Assembly (NCBI GenBank): GCA_012841175.1
Contig: DUVG01000040.1
Location: 1-11,269 of the forward strand
DNA: 11,269 nt
Direction of reading: 5' to 3'
Source of the DNA: Clostridium sp.
GTDB lineage: Bacteria; Bacillota; Clostridia; Acetivibrionales; Acetivibrionaceae
The notes under the pieces are model-generated. The model was not told the origin of the DNA and ran no database searches. It worked only from the letters and a program-made list of their open reading frames with translations. Position numbers and translations under genes: made by a program. This document shows positions 1 to 6,944 of the stretch, piece after piece (positions within the stretch are counted from its first letter, which is position 1; the number at the start of each line of letters is the position of its first letter).

Positions 1-889
1 CAATGGTTTTGCCTGAACCTACATCTCCCTGGACAAGTCTATTCATCACTTTGTCACTTTCCATATCCTTTTCTATTTCATCAAATACTTTCCTTTGAGC
101 ATTTGTAAGATTAAAGCCTATATTTTTAATAAATTCATCAATTTTTTCTCTATTACTTTTAAATTTAATTGCTTTTTTGTTTTTACTCAATGTGTTTTTT
201 ATAGACAAAAGCGCAAGTTGCAGCAAAAAAAGCTCTTCGAACACCAGACGGTACCGGGCTTTTATAAAATCATCATTACTTTTTGGAAAATGAATGTTAG
301 AAATAGAATAATCTAAACTTAAAAGATTATATTGGTTTTTTATCCACTCTGGAAGCACTTCTTCAACTTTTCCATCAGTTAGTTCTAAAGCAGCTTTAAT
401 TGAAGAACGAATAATATTTTGAGTTAACCCCTTTGTAGATGGATAAACAGGCACTATCCCCATTAACTTATCTTTTTTATCTTCTCTTTCATAAATAGCA
501 TTTTGAATTTCAAGACTGTTAAATTTTCGAGAAATCATTCCATAGAAAACATATTTATCTCTAAATTTAAAGAGATTCTTTATAAAATGCTGGTTGTACC
601 AAATTGCTGTAATTTTACCTGTATCATCCTTTATACTAACCTCATATATACTAAGGCCTTTTCTAATGTGCTTTTCTCTTACCTTTGAATCTATAACACC
701 TATAAAAGCACACTTTTCTCCATCTTCCAATTGGGCAATTTTTTTAATACGGCTTCTGTCTTCATAATCCCGAGGATAATAAAATATTAAATCCCCAACA
801 TTAAAAATATCCAGCTTATTAAAAAGCCCTGCACGCACAGCTCCTATTCCTTTAACAGCAGTTATAGATTTATTTAATATATCATTCAT
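1..889 (-). CDS. recG: ATP-dependent DNA helicase RecG, N-terminal part (cut by window edge)
   Basis: RecG is a superfamily 2 helicase that remodels stalled replication forks and Holliday junctions. About 296 codons are visible and the reading frame continues past the left edge. The N-terminal wedge/OB-fold region is present, with the family motif YYPRDYEDR near residues 38-46. The visible part ends exactly in the Walker A motif GDVGSGKT of the helicase core, so the motor domains lie outside the window; family members are about 680-690 residues. The ATG at 887-889 is the start because an in-frame TGA sits only two codons upstream, and a GAGAAG ribosome site precedes it. No frameshift is visible. 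A good promoter lies at 921-949, so the gene is probably transcribed on its own. The identification is secure from the wedge motif plus the helicase Walker A. Confidence 0.95.
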   Translation of the reverse strand, partial: MNDILNKSITAVKGIGAVRAGLFNKLDIFNVGDLIFYYPRDYEDRSRIKKIAQLEDGEKCAFIGVIDSKVREKHIRKGLSIYEVSIKDDTGKITAIWYNQHFIKNLFKFRDKYVFYGMISRKFNSLEIQNAIYEREDKKDKLMGIVPVYPSTKGLTQNIIRSSIKAALELTDGKVEEVLPEWIKNQYNLLSLDYSISNIHFPKSNDDFIKARYRLVFEELFLLQLALLSIKNTLSKNKKAIKFKSNREKIDEFIKNIGFNLTNAQRKVFDEIEKDMESDKVMNRLVQGDVGSGKTI

Positions 890-920
890 AGCTTCTCACA
901 TACCTTAATTTTTAACTATA

Positions 921-949
921 ATTATAATATATTAAGTGTATAGCTGCAA
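921..949 (-). promoter_or_regulatory. Predicted sigma-A type promoter of recG
   Basis: On the minus strand TTGCAG (944-949) is followed by a 17-base spacer and a perfect TATAAT (921-926). The expected transcript start is about 25 bases upstream of the recG ATG. The minus 35 box matches the consensus only in its first three bases, so the call rests on the perfect minus 10 box and spacing. Confidence 0.55.
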
Positions 950-954
950 AGGAT

Positions 955-1350
955 TCAATTTAAATTTAAAGGATCTATAGGCTCTTCTTTATCAATAAAT
1001 GCTACATATCCCAACACAAACAAGTTAACAAAAGGCACAAACATCAGCAACCCAAACAAAGGGTGTTTTCCTCTGAAAGCAAATATCCTCATATAGCAAA
1101 ATGCAACAAGTAAATATACTACTACAACAAGACTTTTATGCATTGCCGGTAAAAATACTAACAAGAAAAGGAAAAGCGACAAGTCTGCTAAATGAAGTAA
1201 TACTAATACGTTTAACCCCGGAACAAATATGGCCCAGGTGAGCCATCCTGATTCAGACATGATATCTAGCTTATACGCAATCACAAGTGTACAAAAAATT
1301 GTATAGATGTACACTAAAAAACCAATAAATAGTCCTGTAATTGGTTCCAT
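955..1350 (-). CDS. Small four-helix membrane protein of unknown function
   Basis: This 131-residue protein is almost entirely hydrophobic. I predict four membrane segments at about residues 5-27, 36-55, 58-92 (long, perhaps two short helices) and 97-119, followed by a short acidic tail (KEEPIDPLN). The motif FVPxxNxxVLxxxA occurs twice, at residues 42-55 and 104-117, suggesting an internal duplication. The pattern recalls small DUF5684-like membrane proteins, but I cannot assign it with certainty and no catalytic motif is visible. The ATG at 1350 follows a GGGGGAG ribosome site with normal spacing. The gene sits 65 bases upstream of recG on the same strand, but each has its own candidate promoter. 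The coding region itself is well supported by ribosome site, length and membrane pattern; the function is unknown. Confidence 0.85.
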   Translation of the reverse strand: MEPITGLFIGFLVYIYTIFCTLVIAYKLDIMSESGWLTWAIFVPGLNVLVLLHLADLSLFLFLLVFLPAMHKSLVVVVYLLVAFCYMRIFAFRGKHPLFGLLMFVPFVNLFVLGYVAFIDKEEPIDPLNLN

Positions 1351-1416
1351 AAAAACTCCCCCTTGTTCTAAAAAATTAATTTATACTATGCTCTAAAAAA
1401 TATATTTATGCTATTA

Positions 1417-1445
1417 ATGTTAAACTATATCTTCATATTTTTCAA
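1417..1445 (-). promoter_or_regulatory. Candidate promoter of the small membrane protein gene
   Basis: On the minus strand TTGAAA (1440-1445, five of six consensus bases) is followed by a 17-base spacer and TAACAT (1417-1422, four of six). It would give a leader of about 60 bases before the ATG at 1350. An A/T-rich tract lies just upstream of the minus 35 box and might act as an UP element. Confidence 0.45.
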
Positions 1446-1446
1446 T

Positions 1447-1475
1447 AAAAAAAAGCTTTTTTTCTAAAAAAGCTT
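1447..1475 (-). terminator. Weak hairpin with T-tract, possible minus-strand terminator
   Basis: A perfect 10-bp inverted repeat (1453-1462 and 1466-1475, sequence AAGCTTTTTT and its complement) has a 3-base loop. Read on the minus strand it is followed by six T residues (1447-1452). The stem has only two G-C pairs, so it is weak. No minus-strand gene ends just upstream, so it may insulate the next promoter from antisense read-through, or it may be chance in AT-rich DNA. Confidence 0.3.
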
Positions 1476-1508
1476 GCGATAAAACTAAAAGATGTGTTAA
1501 AATAGGTG

Positions 1509-1538
1509 TTGGTTTAATTAAATATAATAGTTTATAAT
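1509..1538 (+). promoter_or_regulatory. Predicted promoter of rpmB
   Basis: TTGGTT (1509-1514) is followed by an 18-base spacer and TATAAT (1533-1538). A second TATAAT at 1523-1528 has no suitable minus 35 partner. The leader would be about 27 bases, leaving just enough space for the ribosome binding site. Confidence 0.5.
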
Positions 1539-1571
1539 ATTTCTCCAGATTAAAAGGAGGTGTAAATATAA

Positions 1572-1760
1572 ATGGCTAGATGTGAAATCTGCAGTAAAGG
1601 AAAACTTTTTGGTTCAAATGTCAGTCACTCAAATAGGAAGTCTAACAGAGCTTGGAAACCAAACATAAGAAAGATAAGAATTGTTGATAGCGGTACTTCA
1701 AAGACAATAAATATTTGTGCTAAATGTTTGCGTTCAAACAAGGTTACAAGAGCGGTATAG
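1572..1760 (+). CDS. rpmB: Large ribosomal subunit protein L28 (bL28), zinc-binding form
   Basis: bL28 is a component of the 50S ribosomal subunit. The 62-residue length and the sequence SHSNRKSNRAWKPNI are characteristic of the family, as is the C-terminal CLRSNKV motif. Two CxxC pairs (Cys4/Cys7 and Cys49/Cys52) form the zinc ribbon of the cysteine-containing paralogue class; in bacteria with both forms, the other copy lacks these residues. The start is fixed by an excellent AAAGGAGGTG ribosome site 9-10 bases upstream of the ATG. The gene is monocistronic, has its own promoter, and ends in a strong hairpin terminator at 1807-1844. It converges on spoVM, an arrangement I also recall from Bacillus subtilis. 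The identification is firm. Confidence 0.97.
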   Translation: MARCEICSKGKLFGSNVSHSNRKSNRAWKPNIRKIRIVDSGTSKTINICAKCLRSNKVTRAV

Positions 1761-1806
1761 TACTGGTATTAAAAATTAAAATCAACAAATATATAATCTT
1801 TAATTT

Positions 1807-1844
1807 AAAAAAGTGTATCCTTTTTTTAAGTGATACACTTTTTT
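1807..1844. terminator. Bidirectional Rho-independent terminator between rpmB and spoVM
   Basis: A perfect 13-bp stem (1807-1819 pairing with 1832-1844) encloses a 12-base loop. The outer six pairs are A-T, so each strand ends its hairpin with six T residues. It lies 46 bases after the rpmB stop and 38 bases after the spoVM stop on the opposite strand, and so can serve both convergent genes. Confidence 0.85.
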
Positions 1845-1882
1845 AAGTTGTAATTTGCCAATAAGTAAATTAGTCCCTTAAA

Positions 1883-1954
1883 TCAGTCCATTTTAAAGAC
1901 TTTCCTTATAATGTTACCAAGAAATTTAGGCATTTTCACCACTAATATCTTCAT
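1883..1954 (-). CDS. spoVM: Stage V sporulation protein SpoVM (23 residues)
   Basis: SpoVM is a tiny amphipathic peptide that embeds in the positively curved outer forespore membrane. It anchors the SpoIVA ATPase, which starts assembly of the spore coat and is needed for cortex formation. The frame contains KMPKFLGNIIRKVF, which aligns without gaps to residues 7-20 of B. subtilis SpoVM as I remember it (KLPKFLGGIVRAML). It keeps Lys2, Lys7, the key Pro9, Lys10, Phe11, Leu12, Gly13, Ile15 and Arg17. The peptide is three residues shorter than the 26-residue B. subtilis protein, at the C-terminus. A strong AGGAGG ribosome site (1963-1968) lies 8 bases upstream of the ATG. It converges on rpmB, another SpoVM hallmark. 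The gene is easily missed because it is so short. It implies that the organism forms endospores. Confidence 0.92.
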   Translation of the reverse strand: MKILVVKMPKFLGNIIRKVFKMD

Positions 1955-2028
1955 ACACCACTCCTCCTAGTACAGGAATTTTAACTTATCACTACATAAT
2001 ATACAAAAAAGCATTTTTTTGTGATTCT

Positions 2029-2058
2029 CCTGTATACACTCAAATTCACAATTTTTAT
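2029..2058 (-). promoter_or_regulatory. Candidate sigma-E-like promoter of spoVM
   Basis: On the minus strand TATACAGG (2029-2036) partly matches the sigma-E minus 10 consensus CATACAAT. It is preceded after 14 bases by ATAAAAAT (2051-2058), which carries the ATA core of the minus 35 element. Mother-cell sigma-E control of spoVM is known from B. subtilis. The match here is only partial, so this is a suggestion. Confidence 0.3.
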
Positions 2059-2127
2059 TCTAAAAAATGTTTTTTATAATATAATTGTATAGAAATAAAT
2101 ATTAGATTTTTAGGGAGGGGCTTTATT

Positions 2128-2823
2128 TTGTACATTATTTATATAAAAAACTATAAAAGGCGAATTGCAATTGCTTCTATAATTACTTCCCTCTGGTTAA
2201 TTATTTTTTTAGTTATAAGTTTGCTTTTAAAAAATAATTTTTTCGTCAATGTGACAGTTGATAATTATTTAAATTTTTCCTGTCCTTTAGAATATGAAAT
2301 TGAAAATATATACATTAATAAAAATATAAAAGATATATCTATTGAAGCAAGCAACAACCTAAGTAAGCCTATAGCTGAAAATTTTTCTACCTACCAAACA
2401 TTAAAAGGGGGACTTTCTTTTAAGTACCCCTCTGTTTTTGAATTAAAGGAAATGGACTTTCAAGATTCAGAGGTGCTGTACCATATTTCTTTTATTAACA
2501 AAACTAAAAACATACACGGATTTATTCAGACTTGGAATTTGCCTTATGAATTAGAAAGTTTTTTAAAAAACTCCATTTCTCTATCACAAGGAAATGATAC
2601 AGATGTTTTGCAAAATCCAATTACCGTTAATAATTTACCTGGATTTTATTTAAGTTATACAGTTGACACATCAGAAGGACAAAAGTTCAAAGCTTCTGAA
2701 GTCTTTTTAAAGAAAAATAATAAAATGTATAGACTTAGCTATTTTGCACCTTTAGATTTGTGGGATAAAAAAGAATCGGAAATTTTCTGGCACATGGTAA
2801 ATTCTTTTAAGGTGCTTGAATAA
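2128..2823 (+). CDS. Membrane-anchored PsbP-like domain protein, function unknown
   Basis: The 231-residue product has a basic N-terminus (KNYKRR) and one hydrophobic segment at about residues 13-35. This could be an uncleaved anchor that places the rest outside the cell. From about residue 94 to the end it resembles the PsbP/Mog1-like fold found in many clostridial surface proteins. The supporting features are a GLSFKYPSVFEL strand, a central PGFYLSYTV motif (171-179), and a C-terminal pattern of MYRLSYFAP followed by WHMVNSFKVLE. The start codon is TTG at 2128, chosen because GGGAGGGG (2113-2120) lies exactly 7 bases upstream. The gene is divergent from spoVM, and its 3' end overlaps the convergent diguanylate cyclase gene by 17 bp. 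No catalytic residues are evident. A solute-binding or signalling role is possible but unproven. Confidence 0.85.
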   Translation: MYIIYIKNYKRRIAIASIITSLWLIIFLVISLLLKNNFFVNVTVDNYLNFSCPLEYEIENIYINKNIKDISIEASNNLSKPIAENFSTYQTLKGGLSFKYPSVFELKEMDFQDSEVLYHISFINKTKNIHGFIQTWNLPYELESFLKNSISLSQGNDTDVLQNPITVNNLPGFYLSYTVDTSEGQKFKASEVFLKKNNKMYRLSYFAPLDLWDKKESEIFWHMVNSFKVLE

Positions 2824-4543
2824 ATTCACACTCCTCTTTGACAGCTAGTTTAACACAATTTCTACCTGCTTCTTTTGCACAGTATAATGCATCATCTGCT
2901 GTTTTTATTAATTCTGATTCAGTAGAGGCAAAACATGGATAGCAAGAAATACCAAAGCTTACAGTGACAGAAGCAGATACCAATTCATCTTTAATGGTGG
3001 TCTTTTCAAGTTTTTTTCTAAGACTTTCAACTTTTTCTGCAGCTCTTTTTATATCTGTTTTTGGAAATAATATTATAAATTCTTCCCCTCCAAATCTTGC
3101 AAAAATATCCCCACTTCTTAAAGAATTTTTTATAACAGCTGCAATATGCTTTAAAACTTTATCTCCAAATAGGTGTCCATAAGTATCGTTGAATCTTTTA
3201 AAATGATCTATATCAAAAATTGCAAGTGAAAGTGGGTAATTGTTTTTCTTAGCACTTTCAAACTCTTCTTCAAGTTTTTTCTGAAAGGAAAGTCTATTGT
3301 ATATTTTTGTTAAATTATCAAAAGTTGCTATCTCGTTCATTCGTTCATATAATGCTGCATTTTCCATTGCAATTCCTACCTGTCTTCCAATAAGATTCAT
3401 AAGCCTTAAATTATTATTATCAAAAGCATTTGCTAATTTATGTTCAATCAAAACAAGACCCATCTTTTTGGTTTCTGTAATTTGTTGTGCTCTTTCAAAT
3501 TTCTTTGGTCTTGCAAGAAGCGGAATACAAATTAGTGAATTAATACCTCTATTTTCAACAAAGGGGAATTCCTCTGGGTCAACAAAGTTCTCAATTACAG
3601 GCTCCCCACTATTAAGTGAATCTAATAAAACCTCACAATTAATATTATCGTTTATAATTATAAGCTCTTGTTGGTCACTTATATTTGTAGTATGAATTTT
3701 AAATATATTTTTCTTTTCATTATACATCAAAATGGTAGAATACTTTACTCCCATAACTCCTATAATTATGTCATTAACATTTTGTAAAAGTTTTTGAATA
3801 TCAAAAATAGAATTTATAACCTCTGAAATCTGTTGAACAGTATATAATTCTGCTAAACTCTCTGTTAGTTTTCTATTTGTATCTTCTATCTTTAAATTTG
3901 TATCTCTTAGTTTGTCATTTTGAATTTTTATCTCTTTTTGTGCCTCTTCTAGTTGCTTATATCTGTCAGTAAGTTCAACAAATAACATCTTGTTTTGCTG
4001 CTGACTTTCATAATTATCTTCATGGATTTTTCCACATAATTCTGAAAATATAAGCAGCATAGCATGTAGAAAAAATATTGTTGAAAAATAGAAATAAATA
4101 CTGCCTATTCTAATTTCATGATTAGAATATATTTTTATTCCTTGAAATATAATTGCTAATACTAAAGAATAAATTAAAAAACGTCTAACTTTCTCTTTTC
4201 CTCTTTCTAAAGTTATTATAAGAATAGGAAATACAACTAATACATACACCCACTGTGGAAAGCCCATAATAATCACTGAAAATAAAATATATGCAATTTC
4301 TAACAACCTCAATAAATTATACATAGGCCTATTGTGAAACATATCCTTTTTTAAGAGATATATTTTACATAGATTAAATATTAATATAGAGATCAAGAAA
4401 ATAGCAGTGGATAAACTATCAAAACTAATTAAAATTGCATTTTGCATAAAGTAATCTCTAATTACCATTTGAAGAAATGCAAGTAAAATAAAGACCCATG
4501 TTAAGTTAATATACACTTGTTCGTATTTGTCAATTTTTTTCAT
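2807..4543 (-). CDS. Membrane-bound GAF-GGDEF diguanylate cyclase
   Basis: The 578-residue protein is predicted to make cyclic di-GMP from two GTP. Residues 12-170 hold about five or six membrane helices. A coiled coil follows at about 180-235, then a GAF sensory domain (about 245-398) and a C-terminal GGDEF domain (about 403-566). The active site reads GGEEF (485-489), the catalytically competent variant. An RxxD inhibitory site (RSGD, 476-479) lies five residues upstream, so product feedback inhibition is expected. The substrate-binding stretch DIDHFKRFNDTYGH is intact. No EAL or HD-GYP domain is attached. An AAGGA site lies 9 bases before the ATG. The gene follows nth by 74 bases on the same strand and may be co-transcribed. 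Its last 17 bases overlap the convergent PsbP-like gene. The signal sensed by the membrane and GAF parts is not evident. Confidence 0.93.
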   Translation of the reverse strand: MKKIDKYEQVYINLTWVFILLAFLQMVIRDYFMQNAILISFDSLSTAIFLISILIFNLCKIYLLKKDMFHNRPMYNLLRLLEIAYILFSVIIMGFPQWVYVLVVFPILIITLERGKEKVRRFLIYSLVLAIIFQGIKIYSNHEIRIGSIYFYFSTIFFLHAMLLIFSELCGKIHEDNYESQQQNKMLFVELTDRYKQLEEAQKEIKIQNDKLRDTNLKIEDTNRKLTESLAELYTVQQISEVINSIFDIQKLLQNVNDIIIGVMGVKYSTILMYNEKKNIFKIHTTNISDQQELIIINDNINCEVLLDSLNSGEPVIENFVDPEEFPFVENRGINSLICIPLLARPKKFERAQQITETKKMGLVLIEHKLANAFDNNNLRLMNLIGRQVGIAMENAALYERMNEIATFDNLTKIYNRLSFQKKLEEEFESAKKNNYPLSLAIFDIDHFKRFNDTYGHLFGDKVLKHIAAVIKNSLRSGDIFARFGGEEFIILFPKTDIKRAAEKVESLRKKLEKTTIKDELVSASVTVSFGISCYPCFASTESELIKTADDALYCAKEAGRNCVKLAVKEECEFIQAP

Positions 4544-4617
4544 GAATGCACATCCTTGTAAATTGACTTGAAATACCTAAATTAAATATTTTATCTATAA
4601 ATATTTAATAGGATTTT

Positions 4618-5256
4618 TTATTTTTGACTTTGACCATAATTACAATACTTTAGAATATTACAGTTTTTACAATCAGGCTTCCTTGCCTTGCACACACTAC
4701 GACCATGATACACCAATTGTTGAGAAAATTTTGTCCAATTTTCTTTAGGAACAACTTTCATTAAGTCAAATTCAATTTTTTCCGGATTGTCACTGTCACT
4801 AAGTCCTATTCTATTACTTAATCTTTTTGCATGGGTATCAATAACAATAGCCGGAATTTTAAATACATTTCCTAAAACAACATTTGCAGTTTTTCGTCCT
4901 ACTCCTGGAAGTTTTAATAAATCTTCTAAATTATCTGGTACTTGACCATTATGCTTTTCTATTAAAATTCTACAGGTTTCTTTAATGTTTTTTGCCTTAT
5001 TTCTAAAAAAACCTGTGGATCTTATATCATTTTCTAACTCTTTCAAATCTGCATTAGCAAAATCATGTGGATTTTTGTATTTTTTATATAATTTTTCAGT
5101 CACAATATTTACTCTTTCATCGGTACACTGAGCTGCTAATTGAGTAGATATCAAAAGTTCTAACGTATTTTTATATATTAATGTACATTCTGCATCTTCA
5201 TAATCATTATCGAATATTTGCAATATTTTTTTTACCCTTTCTTTCTTGTCCACCAT
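4618..5256 (-). CDS. nth: Endonuclease III, base-excision repair DNA glycosylase/AP lyase
   Basis: Nth removes oxidised pyrimidines from DNA and nicks the strand at the resulting abasic site. The 212-residue length is typical. The helix-hairpin-helix motif LPGVGRKTANVVL (116-128) carries the catalytic lysine Lys122, and the catalytic aspartate is Asp140 in IDTHAKRL. The C-terminal iron-sulfur loop is complete: Cys189, Cys196, Cys199 and Cys205 with the classic C-x6-C-x2-C-x5-C spacing. A good AAGGAGA ribosome site lies just upstream of the ATG. The gene lies between glgA (59 bases upstream) and the diguanylate cyclase gene (74 bases downstream), all on one strand. No terminator is obvious between them, so co-transcription is likely. 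Nothing is missing or unusual. Confidence 0.97.
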   Translation of the reverse strand: MVDKKERVKKILQIFDNDYEDAECTLIYKNTLELLISTQLAAQCTDERVNIVTEKLYKKYKNPHDFANADLKELENDIRSTGFFRNKAKNIKETCRILIEKHNGQVPDNLEDLLKLPGVGRKTANVVLGNVFKIPAIVIDTHAKRLSNRIGLSDSDNPEKIEFDLMKVVPKENWTKFSQQLVYHGRSVCKARKPDCKNCNILKYCNYGQSQK

Positions 5257-5315
5257 AATTTCTCCTTATATAATGTGTAAAACACTTAAAAAACATCATG
5301 TTATTGCCATTAAAT

Positions 5316-6782
5316 TCATGGGCTTTTTTTCATCACCTTTTCATATAGTTCCAAATATTTCTTAGCAGATCTATCCCATGAAAAATCCACTTTCATGGCA
5401 TTTTTTACCAGTCTGTTCCACGCTTCTTTATCTTGGTTATAAAATTTTATACCTCTTTTAATTGTTTTTATCAAATCCTCTGGACAAAACTCCTTGTATG
5501 AAAAACCGTTACCTTTTTCTTTATCTTTTTCAATATCAATTACTGTCTCAGCTAAGCCCCCTGTTTCTCTTACTATTGGAATTGTTCCATATCTAAGGCT
5601 TATCATCTGACCTAAACCACAAGGTTCAAAGCGTGATGGCATTAAGAAAAAGTCGCTGGCAGCATAAATTTTATGTGCTAAAGAAATATTAAAACCTATA
5701 TGTACTGCTATTTTTTCTGGGTATTTTTTTTGTAGTTCCACAAAACCCTTTTCATAACGTTTCTCTCCTGAGCCTAGAAGTATAAATTGCAGGTCATTTT
5801 CCATCATTTCATCAATTTTATCCATTACCAAATCCAATCCCTTTTGATGTGCCATTCTTGAAATTAAACTAATTACAGGAACATCTCTTTTTGGCAATCC
5901 TATCTCTTTTTGCAATGCATATTTATTATCCTTTTTGCAATTTATAGTATTTTCATTATAATTTTTATAAATATATTTATCTGTTTCAGGATTAAAAACT
6001 TCATAATCTATTCCATTTAAAATGCCAAAAACATCCCTTTCTCTGCTCTTTAATAATCCCTCAAGTTTTTCACCATATTGGGGAGTCTGGATTTCTTTGG
6101 AATATGTTTCACTTACAGTGTTTATAATATCTGCATACACTAGTCCTGTTTTCATAAAACAAAACATACCATAAAACTCAGTTTTTTCTGGTACAAACAG
6201 CTCTTCTGTCATTCCAAACAGGCTTAAAGTTTTTTTTGAAAACTCACCTTTGTATTCAAGATTGTGAATTGTAAACAGCGTCTTTATATCTTTATAAAAT
6301 TCATTTTCTTTATATTTTTCATCTAAAAGCATACATATAGGACCTGTATGCCAATCATTACAATGTATTATATCAGGTTTAAAATCTATTTCAGGCAACA
6401 TTTCCAAAATAGCTTTGCAAAAAAAAGCAAAACGTTCTTCATCATCATAATAACTATATACATTTTGTCTATTAAAATAGTGATAATTGTCTATAAAATA
6501 AACTGGAATAACTTTATCTTGATTTCTATTTTTAAAACTAATTTCTCCCTCTCTTATAATACAAGTTTCTAGCCTTGGCCCAATTTCAACAGGAAAATCT
6601 TTAATATATTTCATCTCTGATTCAATGTTTTTATAACGAGGCATAGCCACCCTTATATCACATCCCATTTGAAGCAGCGATTTAGGTAAAGAACCTGCCA
6701 CATCTGCTAATCCCCCTACTTTTGCAAATGGAAAAACTTCAGCTGAAACAAATAAGACTTTTTTCTTTTTTCTCTGATTCAT
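5316..6782 (-). CDS. glgA: Glycogen synthase, ADP-glucose type (GT5 family)
   Basis: GlgA adds glucose from ADP-glucose to the growing alpha-1,4-glucan chain of glycogen. The 488-residue length fits bacterial GlgA. The sugar-nucleotide-binding KVGGLADV motif is at 21-28, HCNDWHT at 140-146, and GILNGID at 253-259. The C-terminal GT-B signature MPSRFEPCGLGQ (381-392) includes the catalytic-site Glu386 and is followed by the loop ETGGLAETV. GGAGGT lies 5 bases upstream of the ATG. No glgC, glgD, glgB or glgP lies in the window, so ADP-glucose supply must be encoded elsewhere. Upstream, after 162 bases, is the HD-GYP gene; downstream is nth. The neighbours suggest a mixed operon more than a glycogen locus. 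UDP-glucose cannot be excluded as donor from sequence alone, but the family strongly favours ADP-glucose. Confidence 0.96.
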   Translation of the reverse strand: MNQRKKKKVLFVSAEVFPFAKVGGLADVAGSLPKSLLQMGCDIRVAMPRYKNIESEMKYIKDFPVEIGPRLETCIIREGEISFKNRNQDKVIPVYFIDNYHYFNRQNVYSYYDDEERFAFFCKAILEMLPEIDFKPDIIHCNDWHTGPICMLLDEKYKENEFYKDIKTLFTIHNLEYKGEFSKKTLSLFGMTEELFVPEKTEFYGMFCFMKTGLVYADIINTVSETYSKEIQTPQYGEKLEGLLKSRERDVFGILNGIDYEVFNPETDKYIYKNYNENTINCKKDNKYALQKEIGLPKRDVPVISLISRMAHQKGLDLVMDKIDEMMENDLQFILLGSGEKRYEKGFVELQKKYPEKIAVHIGFNISLAHKIYAASDFFLMPSRFEPCGLGQMISLRYGTIPIVRETGGLAETVIDIEKDKEKGNGFSYKEFCPEDLIKTIKRGIKFYNQDKEAWNRLVKNAMKVDFSWDRSAKKYLELYEKVMKKSP

Positions 6783-6944
6783 TATTTACCTCCACCATGC
6801 CTTCTATAATTGCAATTCTATATATTTTAAAATAATCCTTTATAATATTCTTTTTGCTATTAGAAAACGATATTTTTGTTTTATAAATACATATAGTACC
6901 ATTTAAATAAATTAACACAATTTAGATACACTTTCAATAGCTTT

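Noticed and set aside
95..688. Two plus-strand open frames of 73 and 61 codons
   Set aside because: They lie antisense to the clear recG coding frame, have compositions typical of reverse-complement AT-rich coding DNA, and lack ribosome sites.
2003..2021. Hairpin-like ACAAAAAA / TTTTTTGT in the spoVM leader region
   Set aside because: The stem is almost all A-T and stands in the 5' region of spoVM and upstream of the divergent gene, where no transcript is expected to end.
2045..2080. TTCACA and TATAAT as a promoter for the PsbP-like gene
   Set aside because: The spacer between the two boxes is 24 bases, too long for a normal sigma-A promoter. The TATAAT alone is not enough in AT-rich DNA.
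2964..3695. Plus-strand open frames opposite the diguanylate cyclase gene
   Set aside because: They are antisense shadows of the GGDEF and GAF coding region, with no ribosome site and no recognisable domain.
4581..4609. Perfect 11-bp inverted repeat with a 7-base loop between nth and the diguanylate cyclase gene
   Set aside because: The stem is entirely A-T and no T-tract follows it on the minus strand, where the genes are read, so I do not call it a terminator. It may be chance in AT-rich DNA.
5293..5303. Palindromic AACATCATGTT between glgA and nth
   Set aside because: The arms are only five bases with a one-base centre, too short for a hairpin terminator and without other support as an operator.
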